A stretch of DNA of 64,000 bases from Gordius sp. MW1 (taxonomy: Eukaryota > Nematomorpha > Gordioida > Gordea > Gordiidae), in NCBI GenBank assembly GCA_964036665.1, contig OZ038531.1:2480001-2544000 (forward strand), read 5' to 3'. A program made the translations under genes and the position numbers. Each line of letters begins with the position of its first letter. The stretch's first letter is position 1. Under the pieces are notes generated by a model. It was not told the DNA's origin. It did not search any database and saw only the letters and a program-made list of their open reading frames with translations. Positions 48,748 through 59,826 of the stretch are shown here, piece after piece.

Positions 48748-51700
48748 CTTGGCGTTCAAAAATCAAACGAGTTCGTAGAGAATAAACGCTTTGAAAAAAC
48801 TGTAATGTACTGCAGAAAGGATTTAAGGGAGGGATATGCATGTGGCATATGTTGTTTTGAAAATCTTCTTAAGAGGAAAGGGGATAATAACGAGAGTAAT
48901 TTTAGGTTGATTTACTGAAAGTTAAGAAAGTAAAGCATCTGTTAGGTGGGAGGAACATCAAGGGAGGGATAAATTTTATTTTAGTGTGATATAAACGGCT
49001 GGGTTTTGTTTGGGCGACCCATGGTTTTAGGCGACTAAACATAACCAGACCAAGGTATTTTGGTATGTAGTTTTTAGTCGCATGAATAGACCAATGGTTT
49101 TCTGGTCAAATTTTTGGTCTGTTTAGGTGTAGTCGACTAAAACCATGGGTCGACCAAACAAAACCCAGCCGTTTTTACAACACTATGCACTGCACATTCC
49201 CGAATACATCAGATTATTTTTGGATATTAGTTTGATACTTTTACTTCGTCTATTTTGGTAAAAACTAAACCTTAGCAGGTTTGTTAAGACTTTCATTACT
49301 TAGATACCAAAATTTCGACATTTTTAAACAAAATTAAAAAAAAACGGAAATAAATCCCATTTTTTACACAAAATTTACGCTTAATAATCCCTTAAAAACT
49401 TAATTTCTTAATTTTGCGTAAAAAATGACATCCACACATATAAATAAATCCCGTTTTTCTTCACGTAAAACATGGTATTTTTGTAGGTAAAATAAGCGAT
49501 AGGATGCGGAATACCTCTAGTTTGGCCACTTCGGCCTTAAGTTTTTCCAATTTCTGCCCATTTTCACTGAGTTGCCCGTCTATGCTATAAGGATTTCCCA
49601 TGCTGGGATTTTGCTGGTACACTTCCCTCATCCTCAACATCGCATCTCTATACCACGAGCACACATGTTAAAACTTTGTTTTCCATGATTAAAAAGTTTA
49701 TTTTAACGAAAACAAAGTTACACATATAAGCGTATTACGAAAAAAAAGAAAGAAATGTTGGTTAAATACAAAGATCTATATTATTATCATCTTAAAAAAG
49801 CCGAGAGTCGGCAAAGGATTTAAAGTTGTATCGTAAAACAAGAATCCTTAGTTGTAGCCTAAAGATAAAAAGGACGCGTAAAATTTTAGATTTCGGTGAG
49901 CGTTTTCCAATTTATTCAAAAAAATTCATTGCCTGTTCACCGAAGGAACCAGAGCACGAGGCAACAATTTCTTAAAATTATTGGATCAGTGGTTTAAGCT
50001 ATAAATAGTGAGTGTGGATAAAGAAGTAGATTTTAGTGAGTTACTAATAAATATAATTATAACCTGGCTGCCGTTTCTTGGGCTATTTGGGCATTGACGG
50101 CATCTAGTTTGGTTTGCAATTTTTTGCGCCTTTGATTGGGTGGCAAATCGCTAAAATCGTCCTAAGCACGAAAAAAATCAATGGATATTTGATTTGAATT
50201 TCTTTCCTATAATGATCGTTTACGTGTTAAACGTATATAAAGTTTGTTTAAACAAACTTATAATCATAATTTTATTATTAATATATAATACAATATTTTT
50301 CTTTGTTATTTGCAAAAAATTCTAAATTTATTAATGCAAATATCTGCTTAAATAATGATTTAATTAATCGAATGACAGAGCGGCGACTAATATTTTCTAT
50401 TATAATTCAAGTGGATTCGATAGAAAAGGGCAACACTATTTTAACACCCAAAGTGATCACTTCGAAACTAAACAGGCAAGATAAGTTGGATTATTTTAAA
50501 CTCATTTTGTCATTTCAACCACATTTTTGGTTAAATATTAAATACCTTGATACATTTAAAAATAATATGTGCTTCTCTGAATTCTCAAATGTAAAGTACA
50601 TCAAAATTTAGTTAAATAAAAACGTGAAAAGAAAAAATATTAACCAAGTTTATTGAAGCAAACTAACAACTTTTAAACGAAATCTTATTTAATCGATTGA
50701 AATCAAACGTACTATTTACATACAACAAACAACTAAGAAACGGTAACTTTATTATATACATTTCAGAATTTTCTTTTAAATAACATAGTTGTCATAGCTT
50801 GCTCAAGCAAAAGGAAAAGTATTTCAATCACGCAAAAATGCAGCGCTACCTTTTTAATAGCTATGCAATTTATGTAAAATCATAACTTTTCGAAATTTTA
50901 ACACCCCTAAACACCACGTTCTCATACAGTCATTCTAACTTAAGATTAACCCGTACTTAGAGCCCTATTTACATATGCCGTTCTAAGGCCGGGTCGGGCT
51001 TGGAAGATTGAAATTTAATCGGGCCTCGAGCTCGGGTCGGCCTGATGGGTCAACCCGAGGCCGGGCTCAGCTAAAAGATTTTTTACGACTTTTTACTAAT
51101 TCCTTTGTCGAGTAGGCTATTTTGAGGATACAAAATATTTTTCTGTTAAATGGAATGGGTATGCTGAATAATCTTTTTTATAAATTTACATTTCAAAAAG
51201 TCGGGCCGGGCTCGGGTAGGGCCTGAGTAAAAAAAAATTCGGGCTAGGGCAAAATATAAAAAGTGTCCAACTCGGGCCGGCTCGGGCCGATGAAATTCCA
51301 TTTTTCAGGGCTTTACCCCTACTAAAACACCATTTTCGAGCACAGGTTCACTAAAAAACTAACTTTTTGAGACCCGAAGAGACTAAAAAGTCCACCACGT
51401 TTTCGACCACTAGCAGTAACTAGTAAACGACTTTTGGATAGGGTGCCTTTAACACCCCCTACTACCCCGCTATCACCGCGATGGTATGATGAACACGACG
51501 ATGTATTATTGGTTGTGCTATTGTAATGCCGACCAGCTAACGTTGATTGAGTGGTCTGGTTATACTTATCGGACCCGTTCAAAATTCCGTTGGGTTTATG
51601 ACTACCGGTTATAGAAATTGAATCTGATGTTGAATTTAAATGTAATTTTATTAATGATACACAGACAAATCAATGATTCCTCATTCCTAAGCGTACGTTT

Positions 51701-54700
51701 ATGTCGTAAAAACGGCTGAGTAGTCGACCTTTAATTTTCTACTAAACAAATACAGACCAAAAAGTTTTAGGCGGTCAGTTTATGTTTAGTCGACTAAAAC
51801 CAAAGGGGGACCAAACAAAACCCAGCCGTTTTTAAATCACTAGTGCCAGTGTACATAATAAAGTTTTAAAGAATATCGAATATAACGCTAAATATAGATG
51901 TTAAACCGTATCTTAACAAGATGTAAACTGCTTAAAGAAAGTAGATTTAAGAACTATTTAGGCCACATATACTTAGACGCACATATCATTAAAAATTTTA
52001 AAACCTTGACGTCACACAGTCATAAATAAAACTATTTTTTCTCAAAATTCGGTTAATAAATAATGGTGCGCTCAAAGCAAATTTCGCTCTAAAGCAAATT
52101 ATCTTCCTAGTACTACAACACAAATTTCTCGAATTTAAAACACCTTAAAGAAAATACATATTATATTTAAAAAGAAAACATCAAATAAGATAAAACATAA
52201 ACTAAAAAATAGCCGTAAGGGTACCAGTGTTATCTTCGGACAAATCTTGAAATATTTCATCTTCCGGAATGGAAAACCCCGATTTGTATTTATCGATCAC
52301 AAGTTTGGTGTCCTAGGTAATTGGCATTTAAGTTGTATTGAGTTGTAAACGAGCAAAAAAGTTAGTCGTCAATTAATAAATTGATTAAGCCCTCTAAAGC
52401 CTTTAGTTTCTCATGTTCTATATATCTATAATACCATGAGCAGACATTCTTCAAGACTCGAAAGGCTAGATAGGTTTTTTTACAGATCATCGATCTAGAA
52501 ATTAAGTCAAATCCTAGCTAAAATAATTTTATTTTTAAGTAAAATATACTATTTTTACGTAACAACAGCAAATTAAGTGAGGAATCATTAGAAAAAGAGA
52601 GATTAAAAAAACGCGCTGCAAACATCTTTTTTGGCCAAAAATTCCTGAGATAATCACAAAAATTGTCAAAATCTTATAAAAAAAAAATTAATTGAATTTT
52701 CAATTTTAAATGAATAATTTTAACAAGCCACGTAATTTAATAAATTTCTTAACAATCCACCACAAATAACAAAGCATGCATATTGTCTTATTAATCCCAT
52801 AATGAGATCATCGATCTAGAAATTAAGTCAAATCCTAGCTAAAATAATTTTATTTTTAAGTAAAATATACTATTTTTACGTAACAACAGCAAATTAAGTG
52901 AGAAATCATTAGAAAAAGAGAGATTAAAAAAACGCGCTGCAAACATCTTTTTTGGCCAAAAATTCCTGAGATAATCACAAAAATTGTCAAAATCTTATAG
53001 AAAAAAAATTAATTGAATTTTTAATTTTTAATGAATAATTTTAACAAGCCACGTAAAAGGATTTAATAAATTTCTTAACAATCCACCACAAATAACAAAG
53101 CATGCATATTGTCTTATTAATCCCATAATGCAAACTGCAAAAAGTGTTATAAGCCCCCTCTTATTGCATTTTGTCCACAAAATCTCCAGGTTTAAACAAC
53201 AAGGATTTATAGAAACAATTGTGTTTTGGCCCACAAAACAACAAAAAACGGGGGTCAAAATGCAAACTTTGTCGGGCTCAATGGCGTCAGCTGCGTTTGC
53301 CACGTTTTCGTAGCAGGTATTAAGTATGGGTAAAACTTTTTGTGATATATCGACGGATGCCTTGATAAAATCTCTGTACTGGCATATCCTTTTTGATTCG
53401 ATCTCTTGCAATTGCTAAATCATCGTGGGGCAATTTAGCAAATGAAAAGACCAAAATTATTGGCAATAAATTAAACAAAAGACCAAACCAAAAGAAATAC
53501 ACGTTTTTTTGTGAAATTTCCATTGTAGTTTTAATAACTCCTCTAAGTTAATGTTAATAAACGAAAAACCAACCCAAATCCCTATAAAAAGCTTTGTATT
53601 TCAAACGAATCAAAATGCTTACTTATTTTTCAATTCATATTGAACGCTAAATCTATTTTATCCCTAGAGCATAATATACCAATTTTTTAAATAAAAGTAT
53701 TAAAATACTCGAAAATCAATCTTCTTATAACGACATCACTTGCAAAAGACAGTCGTCTCGAAGGTTGGCAAAATAAGCCTTAAGTAAACAAATTCTAGAG
53801 AAGTAGCAAGTAGTGTTGTAAAGGGGGTGGGTTTTGATTGGTCGACCGTAGGTTTTAGTCGATTAAACATAAGCAAACCACAGGTTTTTTGGCCTGATTT
53901 TCTTGGTTGACCTCAAGTTTTGGTAGGAATTTGAAAAACTGGCCAGAGTCGGCCGCTAGTCTTGGTTGAACCAAAGGCCGACCAAACAAAACCCAGCCGT
54001 TTTTACGACACTAGTACGTAAAAATAAGCAATTTATTTATACATTTGAACCATCTTACTTCTTTAAAATACCCAAAAATTTTGAGGTAATCACGCAAAAA
54101 ACAGCAGCTAATAAATATTAAATTAAAGTAAATATCATATTTAAAATTGTTGACGAACGTCGAATATGGAGGGTAGGTCTTGGGTGAAGTGCCTCCTTTG
54201 CAATTCGTTGAATTTCTTCAATTGTCCCGCGTATTCCGATTTAGCGTCTTCGCTGAGTTTGGTTTTGATTTGTGAATTCGTCCTTTGCTGTAAAAATAGT
54301 TTACGTTAATTTAAATTTCAACAAAATAAAAAAAACTTTTAAATTTTGAAATAGGACTTATATGTTGTTATTACTAAAAAATTTAACTTGTATAATGTAG
54401 TGTTGTAAAAACTGCTGGGTATGGTTTGGTCGACCTTACCTAATACAAACGGTCGAGTTTGGTCTGATTTTAGAATTTCGACTAAGCCTAGCGGTCGTCT
54501 AAGAAAAACAGACCAAAAAACATTTTGTCTGCCTATGTTTTATCGACTAAAAGGAAAGGTCGACCAAGCAAAACCCAGCAGTTTTTACAACACAAATCAA
54601 CGTTAAATTCCATTCAATCGGGATTTTTAAGCTTATACAAAACCATGCTGGGAGACAAAAGTGACATAAATTGCTTTAACCTTTTCAACTTCGGCCCGAG

Positions 54701-57700
54701 ACAAGTTAAAATCAGCGTCAGCTTTCTCATAATTTTGTTGGGCCTTTATAGATTCCCTGTAAGTTTTTTCGTAATTCTTCTTGCTCTGAATAAACCCAAA
54801 ATAACATAAAGTTAAAATTATTGGAAAAATATTATAGTGGCGTTTAGAAAAATAAGGTAAAAATCAGCAGTAAATTAAATAAAGGAAATCGACATGGGAG
54901 TAGCCAGCATAGGAATTAAGGAGGGGGTGGGGGCAATAATGATATAGGGAGAGCAAAATGATTATTTTTTGAAATTTTAGTTATAATTTTATAAATTTCA
55001 ACAAATTTTTCGATCTAGAGGGGGCAGCGGCCCCCCCCTGCTACGCCCATGGAAATCGAAATAAAAATATACGATAAGTCAATATATTATAATGTTAGTC
55101 TTTTGAACTAGCATTCAAGTTCTAGCCATAGATTAGATAGACTGCTCATTTCATATGTTTCATACACATGTGTACCAGTAAATCCGCCATTTTAAACTCA
55201 ACTATCTCCCATGTCTTTCTGCGGTGTACCCCATTGTTAAAACAGAAAAGTTAATTTACCTTCTTCATTAGTTAATAAATAAGAAAGAATTTTAATAAAT
55301 GATTATTAAATAAAATGCAGATGGCACTGAATAGCTTTAACATCAAATCATCAGAGTATTATTATTTTTTATTTTTATGAATTTCGCAAATAATAATAAA
55401 TTTTGAAAAGCTGTTTTTAATGTTTAACCTATTAATTTCATTACGTTTTAAAAACACTTTAATCAACCAAAATCACTATAATCTAATCTAAATAACCGTC
55501 CTTATTTGTGCACATTTCAAAATGGCGGAAAAACGGTATACACTAATTTAAAGTCGATGAGCAGTCTATATTTATACTCATTACTAAAAACTTACTTTAA
55601 CGAGGCATTCCTCCTGGTCGATGAGTTTTTGCTTCAGTTTGCTCCCGTCTATCAGACACTACAACAATAATAAACATAAAAATCGATAGAAATAAGCTAT
55701 CGCGACCCTCTAAACTCTATTACATTTTATAAAAGAGTAAAGCAAAATCTGTCTTTCTCATCTAAATTACATGTGAGCATTATCAAACTAGCAAAAACAT
55801 GCTTAAGATTAAAATAATTCATTGTTTGCATTGCAAAAACCACCATTTTACCTATAAACAATAACGGGGCTTCACTAATGTAAGAGGGCTAAATCTAAAT
55901 CTTTAAAAACCTAATGCACCATGGCCACTTGAAGAAGAAAAAACTCAAAAAAATGTATGTAATATTAATGATAAATGCACAAACCTTTTTCCGTTCTTCC
56001 TTCAAACTTTTAACTAAATCCGTAAGGTGATTTACCACGCTAGATGTCAAATTTTCAGAAACAACTTCGTGTTGTCCAGCTATATCGTTCATTTCATTGA
56101 GCATAGTGAGAAAGGCTTTCGTATAGGAAAATCTATAGCATATAAAAATATTTTCATTTTTTACCAGAAGGCATGGGCATAACTCAAAATCTTTAAATTT
56201 CATGTAAATATGGTCAAAATTTCAAAAAATATCATTTCGCCCCCCCCCCCCTAAATCATTATTGCCCCCCCCCCCGTTCTAAATCTAATACAAACTACGC
56301 CTATGACAGAAGGAATTTATTATATCGCTAAATTTGAGCAATTTTAAGCATAGCAAATTGCTTATAGACTTTCTATAAATATGGAGTATAATTATTGAAT
56401 TTTTAGGGGAGGGGGGGGGCTCGATGGGAATATTTGCCCACGATTTTGCTATATAGCATTCACTAGTGTAGAAGGGCTGGGTTTTGATTGGTCGACATTT
56501 GGTTTTAGTCGACTAAAACCAAATGTCGACCAAACAAAACCCAGCCGTTTTTATAACACAAATATTCACCCAGCCAAAGCTTTATTTAAGGCTAAAATCC
56601 TTTAAAAATAGATTTTATTTTTGATTGAAGCAACTTCCTATAACATAAAATACAAGATAGGTAAAGCCTAGGCCTTCTAGCTTTTCAAAAGTAAGCCCCT
56701 CCTAACTGTTTATTATCATTTTGTTCCTTCAAAATTGTAATGTTTGAGGCCGACCGATGAAAAGCAAGTTTTAGTTTTCAAGGCTCTGGAGCTAAATTAT
56801 CGTAAAAATAATTTTGCCCACACGGCCATGTATTTTTTCACATTTCTTTACAGAATATGTATTTTTAAAAATAATTAGTAATCAAAAATCATATTTAAAA
56901 TATAGCTATCGACTCTGCATGATAGATATTGCATTGTATCACTTTATTACAGATGTAAAACTAAAAATCTTCCATTCATTTTGCTCATTTAAACACACAA
57001 TTTTGAGAGATAAATTAATTTAAGGCAAAGAGTAATATGATCTCTGAAAGGACTTTCTCAACAATTTACGACAAGCAATGAGAAAAACTCTTTTTAAAAA
57101 AACAATTATGATGTGTTTAAATAAAAATCCGTGTCAAACAAACTTACTGGTGATAATCGTCATCTTTGACTTTTTTGGGAACGAATCCTTTGGTCAAACG
57201 TCTATCATATATGAAAAATAAAAATACATTTGCGAAATATCAAATTTAAAACATTAAAATGACACTAAACCCTTTAAAAACTTCGTTAAAATTAACATTA
57301 AAAATGGGTGAAGGAGAAAAATTAAAAATCTCATAAAAGCCTACTTACTTCAAGCAAAATTCATTACATTTCTTTACAATTTTAGTATTTTCAAAAAAAA
57401 TTGGCATTAAACAGCACGGAATAAAAGCTATTACGAGCCACGGAGATGAGAATGATAGGGTGGAGCTTGGGGTAAACTAAGCTCGACCATCTGACGAATG
57501 ACTTTCTCGCGACAAAATTGGGTATTCAACCTATGGCGGACATGATTAGAAATCAGCTAAGGTGGGGTATGGGCAAATACTAAGAAGGGACGAATGACGT
57601 AAATCGAAAAGTAATGGACATGGAGGTACCGGGGAAGAGAGGAAGAGGACGACCCCGTGTCACGTGCAAAAGGCAAATGGACAGTTATGAAATCAAAGAA

Positions 57701-57973
57701 GATTATTCAAGACATGGCCCCCTTACCCGATCAAGATGGAAAACTCATCAAAACAAACCCCAAGACTGTGGGACCAAATACTTAATAAAAAATTATTAAC
57801 CAAGAAGTTAAAAAAAAACAATTTAAAAAAAGTAATTTTTGGATGAAAAGTAAAAACCTGATTTTAGCAGCATATTCAACTTCGACGGCACATCGTTGTC
57901 GGATAAAATTAGCCAAAACGTCGAGAAAATCGATGGATTTGTTTGTGTAGTGCGCGAGATTGTCGTATTGATC
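45006..57973 (-). CDS. Cip4: CIP4/FBP17/TOCA-family F-BAR, HR1, SH3 adaptor protein (first exon missing)
   Basis: Cytoplasmic adaptor that bends membrane and links CDC42 to WASP-driven actin assembly and endocytosis. Exons in coding order: 57973-57858, 57201-57148, 56132-55985, 55658-55596, 54785-54681, 54287-54159, 53414-53268, 52312-52225, 51623-51364, 50161-50064, 49647-49515, 48747-48411, 46630-46544, 45154-45006. Phases join throughout, giving 637 visible residues. The F-BAR domain starts DQYDNLAHYTNKSIDF and contains LNEMNDIAGQHEVVSENL, both very close to vertebrate FNBP1/TRIP10. Then come HR1 (DFSDLPPNQRRKKLQ to NPSMGNPYSIDGQL), a Pro/Gly/Ser-rich linker and a C-terminal SH3. The exon with the initiator Met was not found up to 64000. 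The junction between the last two exons is the least certain; an alternative acceptor lies at 45159. Gene symbol by family resemblance only. Confidence 0.9.
45213..46415. repeat. Tandem array of about seven 146-bp units derived from family A MITE
   Basis: The word ATTAGTCGACTAAACATAAAC-like starts at 45395, 45541, 45687, 45833, 45979, 46125 and 46273, giving spacings of 146 bp five times and 148 once. Units differ at only a few positions, so the array is recent. The rightmost unit ends with the family A terminus AAACCCAGCCGTTTTTACAA, whereas internal units read AAACACAACCGTTTTTGCAA. The leftmost region (45213-45390) is more diverged. It lies wholly within an intron of the TOCA-family gene. 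Confidence 0.9.
46756..46944. mobile_element. Family B MITE copy with an internal G-run duplication
   Basis: Left GTGTAGCCAAAGGGGG, right CAATGCTGGCTACGCACATG. A GGGGGTGGAGCAAGG segment is duplicated side by side near the left end. Confidence 0.75.
46974..47132. mobile_element. Family B MITE copy
   Basis: CATGGGTGTAGCCAGGGGGT to CCTAGCTATGCTCATG. Confidence 0.75.
47133..47996. other. TOCA-family intron sequence
   Basis: AT-rich intron with no gene. It has two neighbouring GTAGGGCGGGGGGG words (about 47865 and 47900) and an imperfect inverted repeat around CAATTGAGG/CCTCAATTG at 47744-47784. Confidence 0.45.
47997..48143. mobile_element. Family B MITE copy
   Basis: CATGAGCGTAGCCAGCATTG to CCCGGCTAGGCTCATG. 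A family C end (TTGCATAGCAATTAA) follows at about 48328-48343. Confidence 0.75.
48983..49184. mobile_element. Family A MITE copy, long form, TA-flanked
   Basis: GTGTGATATAAACGGCTGGG to CCCAGCCGTTTTTACAACAC, flanked by TA on both sides; 200-bp form. Confidence 0.85.
49515..50161 (-). CDS. Cip4: TOCA-family gene, HR1 (CDC42-binding) exons
   Basis: Exon 50161-50064 codes DDFSDLPPNQRRKKLQTKL and onward in a coiled-coil register. Exon 49647-49515 codes RDAMLRMREVYQQNPSMG, then NPYSIDGQL and a second helix ending KAEVAKLE. Two antiparallel helices with the conserved NPxMG turn are the HR1 pattern of the CIP4/TOCA family, which binds GTP-loaded CDC42. The exons join in phase 2 (GCC AG | A GAT). Confidence 0.88.
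50958..51315. mobile_element. hAT-like non-autonomous element with 7/8 target duplication
   Basis: The left end TAGAGCCCT and right end AGGGCTTTA are imperfect inverted repeats. Flanking 8-mers CCCGTACT and CCCCTACT differ at one base. The interior has GGCCGGGTCGGGCTTGG and GGGCCGGGCTCGGGTAGGG subterminal words. It lies in the TOCA-family intron just downstream of exon 51623-51364. Confidence 0.6.
51701..51841. mobile_element. Family A MITE copy
   Basis: TGTCGTAAAAACGGCTGAG to CCCAGCCGTTTTTAAATCAC. Confidence 0.75.
52225..57973 (-). CDS. Cip4: TOCA-family gene, F-BAR domain exons
   Basis: Eight exons carry the F-BAR domain, which dimerises into a curved, membrane-binding module. They encode, in order, DQYDNLAHYTNKSIDF (helix 1), LTKGFVPKKVKDDDYHQ, LNEMNDIAGQHEVVSENL, DGSKLKQKLIDQEECLVK, KAQQNYEKADADFNLSRAEV, LSEDAKSEYAGQLKKFNEL with LPSIFD, QLQEIESKRICQYRDF and LVIDKYKSGFSIPEDE. 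Order and spacing match vertebrate FNBP1L/TRIP10 over about 280 residues. The donor after LPSIFD (gttcgt) is weak but keeps phase. Confidence 0.9.
52484..53130. repeat. Direct tandem duplication, two copies of about 321-326 bp
   Basis: AGATCATCGATCTAGAAATT starts at 52484 and again at 52805. ATTAATCCCATAATG ends both copies, near 52804 and 53130. The copies differ at only a handful of sites, including a small insertion (AAAGG) in the second. The second copy ends about 140 bp from the F-BAR exon at 53268. Confidence 0.92.
53812..54012. mobile_element. Family A MITE copy, long form, TA-flanked
   Basis: TA then GTGTTGTAAAGGGGGTGGG at the left; CCCAGCCGTTTTTACGACAC then TA at the right. Confidence 0.85.
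54399..54594. mobile_element. Family A MITE copy, long form
   Basis: AGTGTTGTAAAAACTGCTGG to CCCAGCAGTTTTTACAACAC, between two F-BAR exons. Confidence 0.85.
54893..55051. mobile_element. Family B MITE copy
   Basis: CATGGGAGTAGCCAGCATAG to CCCTGCTACGCCCATGG. Confidence 0.8.
55052..55590. other. TOCA-family intron sequence
   Basis: AT-rich intron; nothing recognised. Confidence 0.4.
56172..56305. mobile_element. Family B MITE copy, worn
   Basis: GCATGGGCATAACTC at the left; AAACTACGCCTATG at the right, with two long C runs. It begins 40 bp upstream, in the sense of transcription, of exon 56132-55985. Confidence 0.6.
56464..56559. mobile_element. Family A MITE, compact 96-bp near-perfect palindrome
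   Basis: The arms GGGCTGGGTTTTGATTGGTC and GACCAAACAAAACCCAGCC meet at TAGTCGACTA. It is the shortest, most symmetrical copy in the window. Confidence 0.85.
57433..57830 (+). mobile_element. LINE 3' end, same family as 585-2060, 5'-truncated
   Basis: Pieces ATEMRMIGWSLG, then MDMEVPGKRGRGRPR (57614-57660), then DCGTKYLIKNY before a stop match the tail of RTE-like reverse transcriptases. The nucleotide tail CCCGATCAAGATGG..GTGGGACCAAAT matches the reverse of the copy at 590-660. Several frame breaks are present. An A-rich tail follows. It is in an intron of the TOCA-family gene, opposite in strand. Confidence 0.7.
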
Positions 57974-58181
57974 CTACGAGCATGACATAATCGATTTAAT
58001 TTAACGGAAAACTTTGCAAATTCCTAAAAAAAATTGAGCATTTGATAATAAAAATTTTTTTTTAATAAAATACTAAGCATAGTTGACCATGAAAAATTTG
58101 GTAACTGGTATTTGGGAATTTATAATAGAATGGATAATCTTATAAAAAACAGGTTACAAAATCAAATTGTTACTATGAGCT
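57974..58181. other. TOCA-family intron upstream of the first visible exon
   Basis: AT-rich. The exon bearing the initiator Met should be upstream on the minus strand, within or beyond 58000-64000, but none was recognised. Confidence 0.4.
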
Positions 58182-58366
58182 AGTATTTCAAAACGGCTGA
58201 GTTTTGCTTGGTGGACATTGGCTTTGGTCGCCTAAAGAGTAAACATCAAGGGGCCAAAGTTTTTTTGGTCTGTTTCTCTTAGCCCACCTCTAGGCTTAGT
58301 CGAAATTTGAAAACAGACCGGAGCCGACCGTTAGTTCAAACAAAACCCAACTGACTTTACCACGCT
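58182..58366. mobile_element. Family A MITE copy, diverged
   Basis: TTTCAAAACGGCTGAGTTTTG to CCCAACTGACTTTACCACGC-like end. The hAT-like element's target site includes its last bases. Confidence 0.65.
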
Positions 58367-58370
58367 ACTA

Positions 58371-59027
58371 TAGAGGCCTGCATGGGTCGGTCGGGTCGGG
58401 TTTGGGTTGAAAATTTTAGAATGCATTCGGGTCGGGTCGGGTCGGGTTGGATTTATAGAGTCGGGTCAAAGGATATAAATCTTACACTACAAAATGAACG
58501 AAACGTATTTGTTAAATTAAAGCTATTATCTATAATTTTTGTAAAACAATATCGAATTATATAACTAATTATAATCATTCATTCATATAATCAATTTCCT
58601 TTTCTATTTTTTTATTCGTTTAATTTGGAGGCAAATTTAAATTTAAAGCTGAATCACGAAAGGTAAAATATTAACAAATGAGTATTTATTATTATTTATA
58701 GTCTATAGAGTAAATTATAAATTCAACTACATAAAGATATAATTAAATATTCAATTTAAGAAGGTCAAATTTACGCCCCGAAATTGTAGACGCCACAATA
58801 TTTAAACATATAATTATAGTAAATCAATTTAATAAATTTATTAATCAAATTTTGTATGATCATTTCTGTCGAATAAATTTTTCATCCTCAAATTTTTTTA
58901 CTTGGTCGGGTCCGGGTTGAAAATTTTAAAAACTCTTTCGGGTCGGGTCGGGTTCGGGTTGAAAATTTAAAAACGCTTTCGGGTCGGGTCGGGTTCGGGT
59001 TGAAATAAGTGACTTTGCAGGCCTCTA
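58371..59027. mobile_element. hAT-like non-autonomous element, 657 bp, exact 8-bp target duplication
   Basis: Perfect 12-bp inverted ends TAGAGGCCTGCA and TGCAGGCCTCTA. The 8-bp CGCTACTA lies on both sides (58363-58370 and 59028-59035). Subterminal CGGGTCGGGTCGGGT words lie at both ends. The interior is AT-rich with no transposase. The 8-bp duplication and T-A-G-x-G start fit hAT superfamily MITEs. Confidence 0.85.
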
Positions 59028-59035
59028 CGCTACTA

Positions 59036-59656
59036 TGAGCCGAGACCAAATAGCCCCGAAATTCCTTGGATATTGCGAATAATTTTAAATAATACCACAA
59101 TTATGAAATTTAAAATTAATTTTTTTCGTTAAAACAAAAGGAATTTTTAAATTTTTTTATTTATTTATTACACCTTCAAGACTGGGCAGCTACGATGAAT
59201 ATATTCGACTGTTTGTTAATGGCTTAAATGCTGATTTTTAAACACAAATCAAAAAGGAGAGGGGGGCAGTTGTCCCAATCTGCCCCTCCCCACCTGCCAA
59301 ATGCTAGTCGAGAGTCTAATATACAACTGCAACTTTAAAGGGAAATTCAATAAAATTAAAAATAAACTCCTAATTATCGATTTTTACCCAACTAAAAAAA
59401 GGTTGGACAGGACGGACAAGACAACCAAAAGTGAGTCTAGCAATTAATTTTTAACCAGATTATTGAATCAAAAGAGAGAGAGAAAACGTCGACAATATAA
59501 GAATCCAATCATAAAAAATACGATTGATCGATTTTAAATGCTAGATTATAATTAAGTGATTAAAAAACAATTCCCCCTTTTACACACATAATACACCCCT
59601 CGATTGCTATTATGTAGGGCAAGTGCTCAATGAGAAAATCCACTGATAGCTCTAGT
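59036..59656. other. AT-rich non-coding DNA with repeat scraps
   Basis: A worn family B piece lies at about 59255-59300 (GGGGGGCAGTTGTCCC), and a family C end at about 59398-59447 (GTTGGACAGGACGGACAAG). No gene seen. Confidence 0.45.
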
Positions 59657-59826
59657 AATGTTGTAAAAACGGCTGTTGGTCGACACCTTTGGTTTTGGTC
59701 GCCCAAGAATAAACAGACAAATGTTTGGTCGACTAAGAAAAATAGACCAAAAAATCTTTAGTCTCTTTATGTTTAGCCGACTCAACTAGAGGTCGACCAA
59801 ACAAAACCAGCCGTTTTTACGAAACT
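59657..59826. mobile_element. Family A MITE copy
   Basis: ATGTTGTAAAAACGGCTG to CCAGCCGTTTTTACGAAAC. Confidence 0.8.

Noticed and set aside
50303-50611. 102-codon plus-strand open frame
   Set aside because: It lies in a TOCA-family intron, has AT-rich codons and no recognised motif, and shows no splice context.
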